64,000 nt of DNA from Symsagittifera roscoffensis (taxonomy: Eukaryota > Xenacoelomorpha > Acoela > Convolutidae), in contig NC_087064.1 of the NCBI RefSeq assembly GCF_963678635.1, positions 42,662,411-42,726,410 on the forward strand, in the 5' to 3' direction. Under the pieces are notes generated by a model. That model made no database searches. It was given only the letters and a program-made list of their open reading frames with translations, and was not told where the DNA came from. Both the position numbers and the translations under genes were made by a program. How positions within the stretch are numbered: position 1 is the first letter of the stretch; every line of letters starts with the position of its first letter. Positions 8,278-19,219 of this stretch are shown here, piece by piece.

Positions 8278-10752
8278 ACCAGACCAGAAATCTCATTTAT
8301 CTCTCTAAGGTATCAAATTTTATACATTAGTTATGTTAGAAAAATTAAATTAAATTGATTGATTGGAAGTTTCATAAACATAGTTTGGTTCTGATCTACA
8401 AAGTATTTTAAAATCTGTGAATACTTTGTGGTTATTATCACAAATACTACCTGTGAAGAAATCCTTGATATCTACAAACGATATCAAAACTGTTGAAGAA
8501 CCCATGAGAAGTAGAAATCAGTTTCGATTGGTTGACATAAACTCTGTTAAAAATTTCATGGCGATTGAAGCTCGATTATGATTGGTTAGTATCAGAAAAA
8601 AATAAAAATTTCCTTAAAATGAATGCTCGATTCTGATTGGTTGATAGCAAATTTTTAAAAACTCTATGGTTAGATTGGATGATTTTCATTTCAGCTAGGC
8701 TTAATAGCGTATCTATTCTGATTTTCTTTCACGTCAAAAACAAATGTTTTAGAAATTTGCTGTTTTTATTCACTTTTACTCATTTTTTGAGCCTATTCAA
8801 CTTTTCTTCTCTGAAAATTTGGGACATTCTAAATCTCCCAATTTTTTTTCTTTTTCTTCCTATTGAGATGCCGTTACCTAATAGAAACAAAAGAATTGCA
8901 TGTCTTGAATGTGGAAGAGAATACACACGTAAAGATGCGTCAAGACATCGAAAGCACTGTGACGTTTTAAAGTGTTCCAATTGTAACTTTTATACATTTA
9001 GCAGCGAGGAACTTACTAATCATATCAAGAAGAAGCAGTGTCAATATAATGTTAAAGTATGTGCTCGGCAGTCTCAAAAAACACTTCATGAGAAGGTAAA
9101 ATTGATATATTTTTAAGAAAAACATAGTAGGAAATACATTGAATAAAAATTTTTCAGTCTGAAAAGTCTATACACTATTTTTGAAATTTTTTTAGTAAAA
9201 AATTTACAGTTTTTTGTCTTTATTCTTGTTCTGTCATATTCAAAGGTTCTGATTGATGGTAAAACCAGCAACAATCGAGTTCAAATTGTCGTGAAACTTT
9301 CGACGGAAATCAATCCGAAAATCTTTAACCTACAGTAAAAACTCCATTGGTTGCAAGCTTGCGGAGATTTTGTTGCGATAAATTTGTAGTAAAAGTGAAT
9401 CACATACGCTAAGGAGTGCTTAAGTATTTGTTGAAAAACTATAAAAAACTGGATATTTATAAAAACATTGATTTATTGAAAGGTTTTACCTAGTAACCAA
9501 TTTAAAGTTTTCCTTGCTTAGTGATTGAAAGAGTAATCATAGAATAGTGCGTAGCAGATATTGGGGATTGATTGACTAAGAATTATGGTTTTCTTTTGCT
9601 TTTTTGTCTACGATTTAGAAAAAAAAATTGATAGCTGTCCTGGAAAATGTATCTTCTGCTAACATTTGAAAGTTTGAAGATAATAATGTACATCATTCTC
9701 AACCAAAAATTTACTTCAAAACAGAAATTCAGAGTTGAAACAGCAATATAAAATTATCAAGTAGAGAAAATCATTTAAAGACGTTTAGCAAAAGATTCAT
9801 GGTATTCATTCAGCTTCGGATTGTTGAACGTTCGTTGGAAAGATACATTTTTCTATCAAAAGTTCAATTTTCAAATAAAATTTTTTGTTCAAATTGGATT
9901 AATTTGATAGATAGAAGTTGAAGCAGAAACTGAGAAAATGAGATAGAAACTCAATTTAATTCATTAGGAGTTTTGAGATAACTTTACTAAAATTTAGATT
10001 ATAAACCATATTTTGAGAAAAACTCCAACATAAAAAGTGTCAAAGGTTGGTATTTATGTGTAATTCGTTAGAAAAGTTTGTTATCCTTTGATATATAAGG
10101 TATTTTTTATGAAAAATCAGATGTTTTGAGGATATAAAATTTAGCTTATAAAGTACTGCATGAGAAAAAAATCCCATATAAAATTCTCAAAGATTTATTT
10201 TTTTTCGGTAAATCATTAGAATAGTTTGTTATCATTTGATATATTAGGTACTATTTATATATATATAATTAGATGTTTTGAGGATAATTTGTTTTTTAAG
10301 TAAACCCAATCCGACATCTTTTGGAAGAAGATACTTAAAGCATAAAGCAAAAACAGCTTTCAAGATCTACATTATTTTTTGAAACTATATAGAGTTTTCT
10401 TTTGCTTAATAAAAATCCGAAAATTACACAATTGTTCCAGTTTGCACCTTGATTTCCTTTGCTAAATCAATTTTTTGAGACGCGCTCTTTTAGAAGTTGT
10501 TAGATAGAATAGATGTTAGGAACTAGGCTCCCTTGCGTATTTCCGAAGGTTTTCAGAATATAACTAATAGAGCTGCTCCTAGTTTGTTCTTAAATTGTAT
10601 AAATACATTTATATTCTCCTTTTTTTATATGTTTTTTTAATGTTTTAACCAGCACCGATTCTGTCTCACTTCGATATTTTTGAGGAGACTTCCCTTTTAA
10701 ATAAGAAAAAAAACCTATTTAATATTTATTTTGCAAGAAAATCGACAGTTAT
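8173..10752. repeat. Right arm of giant inverted repeat
   Basis: Reverse complement of 1-2418 apart from substitutions, small indels and a diverged duplication around 10130-10290 in which the TTTGATATATTAGGTA-type segment is repeated. Its inner edge cuts through core gene 5. Outwards it merges into a 310-base tandem array, which may itself belong to the arm; the mirror position is outside the window. Confidence 0.9.
8868..9116 (+). CDS. Small two-zinc-finger protein, right-arm copy
   Basis: ATG at 8868 (MPLPNRNKRIACLECG...) to stop 9116, 82 residues. The two fingers are the same as in the left-arm copy: CLECGREYTRKDASRHRKHC and CSNCNFYTFSSEELTNHIKK plus the last cysteine. All presumed metal ligands are preserved although flanking residues differ (for example KKI versus KRIA, DLTN versus ELTN), which hints at protein-level constraint after the arms diverged. 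AATAAA at 9142 follows within 30 bases. CCAAT boxes upstream (8362, 8527, 8581, 8636). Further downstream another short frame shared by both arms encodes VLIDGKTSNNRVQIVVKL; whether it is an exon is unclear. Confidence 0.7.
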   Translation: MPLPNRNKRIACLECGREYTRKDASRHRKHCDVLKCSNCNFYTFSSEELTNHIKKKQCQYNVKVCARQSQKTLHEKVKLIYF

Positions 10753-11660
10753 TGACCAAAAAATTGTAATTTTGCTGAAATAATTTACTGTACCGCCTAT
10801 CAAGGGAACCTTGAGGAAGACATTTACAATTTTTATCGTAATAATCAGACGGTTTCAGTTCCAATTTCATCTTTACCAGCTAATTGTTTATTCAATTGAT
10901 ACTATTTTCCTCCAAAATTCTCCAGTTCTGACTAAATTTTGTTGCAAAGTGTGTTTAATAGCGAAAAAATGCAATAAGCAGAAAGCAGGAATAACCTTAA
11001 AACATAGAGCATTTCTAGAGAAAAATATAAAAAATTACTTTTTTTCCAGAAAAATGATAGGTATTGATCCCATAAGTTGTATTTATGCTTAAATAGTTTG
11101 TAGCACCTAACAAGGGAAACTTGAGGAAGACATTTACAATTTTTATCGTAATAATCAGACGGTATCAGTTCTAACTTCATCTTTGCCAGCAAATTGTTCG
11201 TTCAATTGATGCTTTTTTCCTCCTAAACTCTACAGTTCTGACTAAATTTTCTTGCAAAGTGTGTTCAATAGCGAAAACATGCAATAAGCAGAAAGCAGGA
11301 ATAACCTTAAAACATAGAGCATTTCTACAGAAAATCATGAAAAAATGACTACTTTTCCAGAAAAGTGATAGATATTTATCCCAAAAGTTGTATTTTTGCT
11401 TAACTAGTTTACTGTAGCACCTAACAAGGGAAACTTGAGGCAGACATTTACAATTTTTATCATAATAATCAGACGGTATCAGTTCTAATTTCATCTCTGC
11501 TAGCAAATTGTTCGTTCGATTGATACTATTTTCTCCCTAAATTCTCCAGTTCTGACTAAATTTTCTTGCAAAGTGTGTTAAATAGCGGAATCATGTATTA
11601 AGCAGAAAATATGAATAACCTTAAAGAATAGACCATTTCTACGCAAAATTTTGAAATTAT
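10743..11660. repeat. Tandem array of about 310-base units abutting the right arm
   Basis: Three copies marked by TTGAGG(A/C)AGACATTTAC at 10811, 11121 and 11435, giving periods of 310 and 314 bases. Each unit holds CACCTAACAAGGGAAACTTG, TAATCAGACGGTATCAGTTC and ATAAGCAGAAAGCAGGAAT. The first unit starts within the last bases that match the left arm, so the array is probably the subterminal part of the arm. Confidence 0.85.
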
Positions 11661-12600
11661 GTTGCAGAAGCAACAGAGGATAATCATCAGTTATGAAGAA
11701 GATTTTGTTGAATTTGAGCAAATATCGAATAAATTTTTAAGAAAAATTTCTCGTTTTTAGTCAATTTTAGCTATTAACTGTTCATTTTTCATCATTGATC
11801 TGAAATTTTGTACTATTAAGGTGAATAACTTCTCTGAATTTGTAATTTTCGTACAAATTTGGGTTAATCATGGAGGAAAAATCTAGATATTTTATGGAAT
11901 ATTGCTCTTAATGTTCATTTGTATTGAGAGTCCTATTTCAATTCTCCCTGAATTGGACAAAAAATTAGTTAAATATCCAATTAAAAGTATGTAAATGGAA
12001 AATTTTTGTTAAATTTGAATAATTTTTATTTTATTTTCTATTCAAAGTTTTGTATCAGTGTCTCAACATGATGCCAATTGAAATACAATTTGAGCTTAAC
12101 TTTAAACTCTAAACGTATTAACTTTTCATTCAACTAGATCAAAAGCAACAAAAAACTAGCCAAAATCTTGATATTTTTGCAGTTCTTTCCAAAAATTTGC
12201 AGTTTGTTCCAAAAACTTTGAAATTTTGGCAATTTTTTCCAAAAACTTGAAATTTTTTTAAGGTTTCAGTAGGTCTCAGCATAGTTTAAGCTAGATTGAG
12301 TACAGTTTCAAAAAAAGGATCATCTAATAAAATAGTTATTAAGTCAAATTATATCAAATCATATCGTGTTTTGAAATTTTTTGAAAAAACATCAATTTTT
12401 TTATAAGCATTTCCAAATTTTTGCACATCTTACCATGGACTTACCATGAACCAATAAACATATTCTCTTCATTGCACATTCTACATGTAACACTCAAGAG
12501 TTACATAACGCATGCCGAGATTTTTGCGAAAAAACTAGACATTTCCACACAAAATCCAAAAAATACCGTTTTTCTTGCTATTTTCTTACCATCACACTGA
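11661..12600. other. AT-rich non-coding DNA
   Basis: No gene or strong repeat seen. The end of the giant element may lie in this interval, but no boundary can be set without the mirror sequence. Confidence 0.5.
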
Positions 12601-12609
12601 AACCTTACC

Positions 12610-12908
12610 ATTCCCTATCTTAATACATTGGGAAATCTATTCCCTATGTTAATACAAGGAATTTCTAATCCTTATACATAGGGATATCTATACACTATCT
12701 TAATACATGGGAAATCTAAACACTATCTTAAAACATGGTAAGATCGGGCGCCAAAAATTTTTCTGAAACTTACCATCTGAAACCTACCATCTTAATACAT
12801 GGGAAACCTATTCCCTACCTTAATACATTGTAGACTCTATACCCAATCTTAATACATAGCTGGGTGACCGGATACTCTATAGCCTATCTTAATACATGGG
12901 GGTCACCC
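12610..12908. repeat. Degenerate tandem repeat with TTAATACAT core
   Basis: About nine imperfect copies of a 30-40 base unit like CCCTATCTTAATACATGGGA. The array ends in an inverted pair, GGGTGACC (12862-12869) and GGTCACCC (12901-12908), able to form a hairpin, then a C-rich tract. Confidence 0.7.
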
Positions 12909-12952
12909 ACCACCCCCCGCCCCCCCACTCTCCCTCACCCTTCTACTACTCT
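12905..12952. other. C-rich tract with quadruplex potential on the minus strand
   Basis: CCCACCACCCCCCGCCCCCC followed by a pyrimidine-rich stretch. The minus strand has at least four G runs of three or more within 25 bases, which meets the usual G-quadruplex pattern. Confidence 0.5.
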
Positions 12953-12999
12953 GCTCTATGAGAAGAACTAGCCGAACTTAGCTCCTCTAGTGGAACGAA

Positions 13000-13599
13000 C
13001 GGGTCTCGAGCAGACCGACTACTTATTTTGTTTTGGAAACCATTAAGCAATTAAAAAAAAGCTTCTTTCCACGTCTCATTAACTTTTTCCAGGTCTCATA
13101 GCCGAGCCAATTTTTGACAAAACTCCAACAAAAAACGACAAAAACCAGTCAGCAATACAAATTAAAAACAAACAGAAACGACGGCAATTGAAAATTAAAC
13201 TGTTTGTTCTCCAAATACTTATACTATTATTTTAGCTGCAACAAAGGAGACTTGTAATTAAATAAAAATAGCTTTACAAATTTCAGGAGAAAACTTTTTA
13301 CGCAACGGTATTAAATTTACAATTTAGGCGTCAATCAAAACCCATGTACCTCAAAACTGAAAACCTGCAGTCAATTAAACTTTTATTTATGTGGTTATTA
13401 CCTAACAAACAATAAACAAAAAACTAAATTCTCATGAATTTAAATTAACATTGAACTTCAGAGTTCCTTGAAATTTTGCTTTTTGTCTTCTGACTCCATC
13501 ATCTGAAATAGTCAAAAAAGTTTAAGACTTAGGTAATTCGAGAACATGCCTTAATACAATTAAAATTTCTGCTCTAGAAACTAATTTAACCTAATTTAC
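13000..13599. other. Non-coding DNA, no feature identified
   Basis: AT-rich sequence without a convincing gene or repeat. Confidence 0.5.
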
Positions 13600-13605
13600 A
13601 GGCTC

Positions 13606-13825
13606 ATCAAGGCCTCTCCTTGGATCTTTAGCTTTTACAACCTTAATTTCGAAAACTTATAAGATTATGAAGGCCTTGCTTTGGATCTTCAACTTTCAAA
13701 GATCCTAAAGTTTTTGTGAAATAACAGGATCAGCAAGGCCTCTCTTTGGATCTTTGAGCATAAAAATTTTTCAATTTTTTTTTCATAATCTAGATCATCA
13801 TGGCTTTCCTTGGATCTATTGTAAC
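13606..13825. repeat. Tandem repeat, about 62 bp, with GGCCT...TTGGATCTT core
   Basis: Four copies of a unit holding ATCAAGGCCTCTCCTTGGAT at about 13606, 13668, 13730 and 13794. The frame running into 14002 is not supported as a gene. Confidence 0.75.
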
Positions 13826-14289
13826 TCAGTAATTTCAACCCTATCCATCCATCAAGTTAGTATTCTAACGACACAAGGTGTCGATCCTTTTTTTGACCCT
13901 TTCAAACTACTTAATTTAAATTTTTTTATCTTCCAAACTCAACATTCAACTAAAGCTAAACACAGAAGAACTAAGGTCACTCATCTTTCACCTAATCCCT
14001 AACTCATGTTTGAATCAGCAGCAAAACAATCTTTAAAACTAGTAAGCCCCTAAATAGTATCTAATGATATAATTGAGTTGAAGTCATACCTGAGCCCTGC
14101 GGATTGATTTAGTATTCTCCCACCCTCGATCTCATATCGATCCCCCTTTAAGTACGATTAAGAGCACTTATATGCAGAGAACCCCACACTTTAGAGCTTT
14201 ACACATTATTCATCAGAGCTATTCTACACTCTTTCAAATCTGTCCCTACACGACAAACATACGACCCGAGGGTTCAAGAGAACAGTCAC
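13826..14289. other. Non-coding DNA, no feature identified
   Basis: Slightly higher GC from 14090 to 14290 than around it, but no recognisable gene or repeat. Confidence 0.4.
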
Positions 14290-16150
14290 AAATAAATAAG
14301 TAACAATATTGCAGAACTTCGAAGCTCGAATAGCCTGCTTCAAAAAATGTATAAGAAAAATCTGGCATAGTTTGAATATTCATAGGTCAAGGGTGTTCAT
14401 TGTTCAAACAGCTTATTTTGAAAAAATTAAGATTTCGCAAACTTATTCCGTCTATGAATTAACATGAATTATTTCAGACATTCATATGTCATTTAGCTTG
14501 CCTTGAGAAAGAACTTGAACTTTTTGGAAACCGGTTCAGTCTATGCACGAAAATTTGCATTATTTCGAAGTTCCATCACGCAAATAGCTGGCTTTAAAAA
14601 TCCTATTTTTTTTGCGAACCGATTGAGTCTATAAGAAATCTGGCATCATTTTGAAGATTCATAGGTCAATGACTCATAACTCAAACAGCTTGCTTTTAAA
14701 AAATTGAAAATTTGCAAAACTATTTCGTCTATGAATTAACTTAAATTATAGCTCAAAAGGCTAGCTTTAGAAAAAGAACTTGAAACCGATTCAGTCTATG
14801 AAATAATTTCCATTATTTCAAAGATTTATAGCCCAAAGAGCTTGCTTAAAAAAATTTTGCGAGCACATTCCGTTTATGAAACAACTTGAAATATTGCAGA
14901 AAATCGAAGCTCGAATAGCCTGCTTCCAAAAATGTATAAGAAAAATCTGGCATAGTTTGAATATTCATAGGTCAAAGGTGTTCATTGTTCAAACTGCTTA
15001 TTTTGAAAAAATTAAGATTTCGCAAACTTATTCCGTCTATGAATTAACATGAATTATTTCAGAGATTCATATGTCATGTAGCTTGCCTTGAGAAAGAACT
15101 TGAATTTTTTGCAAACCGATTCCGTCTATGAAATAATTTGAACTATTTTTAAGATATATAGCTTGATTAGCTAGCTTTAAGAGTTGTACACTTTTGGCGA
15201 ACTGATTCAGTCTGAAATAACTTACATTACCTCAAAGGTTTCCGGCCCGAATAGCTTGCTCAAAAAAGTTGAGATTTTCTTAAACATACTCCGTCTATGA
15301 AAAAAGTTTAAAATTTTTCAATGTTTCATAGCTCATAGCTCGAATAGCTTGCTTCAAAAACTTTTTTTTTTGCGAATCGATTCTGTCCATAAAATAGCTT
15401 GAAAAATTTCAAAATTTCAGAGCTCGATTAGCTTGTTGAGAAAAACTTTTTTGCATGAACCAAGGTTTTTTCTTGTGACGGTTCAAAAGTTGAATAGTTT
15501 GCTTAGAGAAACTTGATCTTTTCAAGAACTGATTCATTCTAAGAAACATTTTGAAATATTTCAAAATTATTCAAAGCTCGAATAACTTGGGTTGAAAAAA
15601 AAAATTTGCTCGAACCAATTTCAACTAAGAAATAACTTGAAATTTTTTTGAAAGTTGAATGCTTGCTTGAAAAAACTTAAGCTTCTCGCTATTTGATTCC
15701 GTTAATGAAGTAAGTTGAAATGTTTTAAAATTTATAGCTCAATTAATCAACTTAAGAAACTTGAATTTTTCGCAAACCGATTCCGTCTTTGAAATAATTT
15801 AAATTGTTCAAAGTTTCCTTGCTCAAAAAGCTTGCTTACAAAACCTGAACTGTGCAGTTTATGATTTTACTCGATCTTTCAATTTTTAGAGCTCCAATAG
15901 CTTGCTCGAAAACCTCAAATTTTTTGCGAATCGATTCAGTTTGTGAAATAATTGAAATTTTTCAATATTTCAAAGCTTAATTAGCTGGCTTAAAAAATGG
16001 TTTTTGCAAACCGATTCCGTCAATGAAATAACTTGAGTTGTTTCAAAGATTCATATACGATGTAGCTTGCCTTGAGAAAGAACTTGAAGTTTTCGGAAAC
16101 CGATTTAGTCTAAGAAATAATCTGCATTATTTCAAAGATTCCTAGTCGAA
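14290..16150. repeat. Degenerate satellite, unit about 85-90 bp, with higher-order repeat
   Basis: About 20 diverged units each containing GATTCCGTCTATGAAATAA, then TCATAGCTCGAATAGCTTGC and an A-rich run. On top of this, the segment from 14312 to about 14530 recurs nearly unchanged at 14896-15110, a higher-order period of about 584 bases; part of it recurs again near 16030-16110. Confidence 0.85.
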
Positions 16151-16616
16151 AAAGTTTGCCTAAAAAATTTTTCACGATCAATTTTTGCATACGGAGAAAG
16201 AGCATCTGTTGACCTACCGACATCTATATTTGTTTTTTCTCGAGCACCTATCCAATACAGCAAAATCCACTTGAGATAAAAATTTACACCGTGGCTCAAG
16301 TTATGTTTAGGGCAAGACATAAGACTCTGACCGGAGAAACAAATGGATCTCGATGTAAGCAATCGTGCCTTTTAAACAAAGTTAATAAGCTTTTAAAAAG
16401 AATAGTGCACGCAGGACAATCTCTTAAAAATCTTTGTTCTTGTGGACAAAGCCATCGTTTTCTTATTTTCCAAATGGTTCACTTGAACGTTGTAACCATC
16501 ACCAAGTGGCGCCTTTCAACTGAACTGCAGTAAAGAGTCTTCTTTTTGTAGTGACTAGATTACTTCTTCTCCTATTGATCTACCTTTACTACAAAAAAAA
16601 GATTATCTAGAAATTA
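16151..16616. other. Unassigned DNA
   Basis: Short overlapping frames on both strands (16132-16533), none convincing as protein. Confidence 0.4.
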
Positions 16617-16901
16617 AATCTTCCAAATTTTGATAAGGAGTCACAGAAAATGACGCATGGGCTCAGATTTTTTGCACTGTTTTTCGCAAATTTTATGAAC
16701 TGTTTCAAGTTTCCAAATTCCATCAGGAATTGGAAATGATTGTAGGCTTCACTATAGTTGAGCTGTATTTCGGAAAGAAGTTGCATAATAACAATTTTCA
16801 TGGTGTTATGGGTTGTTGAAAATAGCAACGCATTCAATTCCAAAAAGTTGACAGACTCTCTAAATACTAATTCAATAAAGAAGTACTTCTGTAGCAGCAC
16901 T
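16617..16901 (-). pseudogene. Possible degraded coding fragment left of the MITE
   Basis: A minus-strand open frame reads FRESVNFLELNALLFSTTHN and then QLLSEIQLNYSEAYNHFQFL, ending SLSKFGRFNF and stop. Composition is protein-like but no family is recognised. It abuts the MITE-like element at 16902, whose bases supply the start of the nominal frame; it may be the other half of the fragment at 17775-19150. Confidence 0.25.
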
Positions 16902-17774
16902 GGAGTTCCATGGATAATAATCGATTGTATTGTCATTTTATAGTCAGTATCAATGCAAATATCAGAATAATCGATTATAACACATCAGAAATGGATTATA
17001 ATCTTAGTATTTTTTATAACAAAGTAACCCTTATAATCGATTCTTAAATGATTGCACGTACTACTTTTCACATGAGATTTTATGTGTTTAAGTGGTCTCT
17101 ACTTTTTCTATACTACATAAACTCCATCGCCTGTTTTAACAACCCTCTTCGCTAGTTAACCCCTTCCTCAGCTTACCCCTTCTCAGTTTACCCCTCCTCA
17201 ATTTATCCCCTCGCTATCTGAGTTCAACCACCCCGTTTACTGAACGTGGGTAGGCTAAAAAAATTGGAGGGTGTAGAACAAAAACTTGGGCTAGGGCGGT
17301 AAATTGGTGTTTTTCACACTGAGTAAACCCCTCCGTCCCCGTTCCTTGGTAAACAAACTAAGGGATGTAGGGGGGTAAAAGTTAACTTGGGGGGTTAGGT
17401 TTGGGGTTAAACTTTAGTAAAAATGGGGGTGGGTGTAGAAAAAACGCAGTAGACTAAGGGGAGGGGGTTGGGGCAAACGCGGATGGGGGCAAAGTGAGTG
17501 AAGTTAATTTGCGGATTGCGAGTAGGCCGTGAGTAACGCCGACAAATTGCAAAAAGTTTAAGGAATAAAACCCGTTATAACCAATTATAATGGATTTTAA
17601 ATGGATTGTAATCCATTATAATGGATTTTAATGGATTGTGTTTTTAAGAAAAAATTCTTTCATATTGACAGTATAAAGAATTTTGTGGTCTAAATTTGCA
17701 ACAATAATGGATTGTAATGACAACATTTAAGAGAACAGTTTTCCATTATAATTGAGTGTTATCCATGGAACTCC
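16902..17774. mobile_element. MITE-like element with GGAGTTCCATGGATAA ends (copy 1)
   Basis: GGAGTTCCATGGATAA at 16902-16917 is matched by its exact reverse complement at 17759-17774. Inside both ends are many TTATAATGGATT-type motifs; the middle is GC-richer and contains runs such as GGGGGTGGGTGTAG. There is no coding capacity. No target-site duplication is obvious in the flanks. A diverged relative lies at about 55562-56555. Confidence 0.7.
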
Positions 17775-19150
17775 GGGGCGGGTACCAAGGCTTTTTTCAG
17801 ACAACAAGACCTAAACGGGATAAGACTAAACGCATTCATCATCTTGATGTGACATTGTCCAGTTTCTGTGGTAAAGATTGTCAATAAAGCATGGCTCTAA
17901 GTTACTTTTCAGTAATGCTGCTTATGATTTCAAACTTTTCCGTTTCTGATGAGTAAGTATTCTTTCCAAGGAAGTAGAAAATCGCTTTTTATGTTCAATT
18001 TTTTTTTTCAGTAGTAGTAACGATCCAACAACGTGGAAACCACCGGTTGCTTTTGATATCGGGTAGTTGTGGGAATTGTCAAAGTTTTGGTTTAGCGCCT
18101 CGTTTGTCATGTAGGTGACTTAGGTTACCGCACAAGAGATGAGTGAGAAAATGAATCATTCTGAATTTTGTTCCTCCATTGTGATGTTTGCAGGTGACAA
18201 GCTGCAGTCACTTTTTTCAACAGAGATGGTTGAACAAGACAATGTAGAAATCTGTGATCCAAATACATCGAATCGTTTCTTATACATGCAAGATGAAGTT
18301 TACATTTAACACAAAATTTTTTGAAATTTGGGTCAATGCAGTTAATCTAATGACAGGAGTCCAATACTCCACAATCGTAAATAAAAACTGAGAAAAATCA
18401 AAAGGAAGGGCAACTTTTAGCATCGCGGCAACATACCCTTTGCTCGTGTGCTTTCTGATGAGAAACCAAAACTCTTCAAAGTTGTTTGTTACATCAACAA
18501 ACTTTGTCTTCCAATCTTTGAAATCATCCAAGAATCTCGCAGCTCAAAAGGGTTTTGAAGGATTGAAAAAAAGGCCAAACTCATTTCGACGAGGTCAATC
18601 CGGGAGTACACACAACCTCGAGACAAGAATCGCACAACAAAATTTCATAAGGAATTTTAGATCGGTCGCTTATTTTAGCGAATTTGGTCCTTGAGAAACG
18701 TTGAATTGGAGAGGATGCCATGATGATGAGTGACTTCCACATTTCCTACAGCTCCGAGATTCCACAAATGTTGCACTCCTAGGAATGTGACGACAAGACA
18801 TCCGGTATCTTTTGCAGCCCAAAGACCTCGGGGTTCAACAACATTTACGTTATCGCAATCGCCGTGACGAGTTTTTAAGGGTGGACTTTCATGTGCTGTT
18901 TCGAGTCGACTGAAGTCATGTTTTTCTTTTCATTCGTGCGACTTACAGACTGTGTTTCCATGCTTGTTGAAAATATCACTATTGGTTCCCAGTGGTTAAT
19001 TTTTAAAAAGAAGGCTGTTATGTTGGTCTTTTTTCTGCCTTTCTGCGAGGAATCGATTTTGCATCCACAACTTCAAATTCAAATACTGTACATGCCCAGC
19101 CATTTGAACTTGAAACACCGTGGAAAAAGTGGAATTTACTATAACACCCG
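17775..19150 (-). pseudogene. Possible degraded minus-strand coding region
   Basis: Several minus-strand stretches look protein-like but are broken by stops and shifts. Examples are DDFKDWKTKFVDVTNNFEEF followed by a hydrophobic segment (18531-18280), and, further upstream, CDNVNVVEPRGLWAAKDTG then FLGVQHLWNLGAVGN (about 18870-18740). It could be an old transposon gene or a host pseudogene. No family recognised. Confidence 0.25.
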
Positions 19151-19219
19151 CATATGCTCCTCTGATTCACATCTGTCTAATTTTCCATGGCGTCGCAAAA
19201 TTGTAGCCCAGGCCGAGCT

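Noticed and set aside
10811-11506. Open frames of 86-109 codons on both strands
   Set aside because: They recur with the 310-base tandem repeat and have no protein-like composition.
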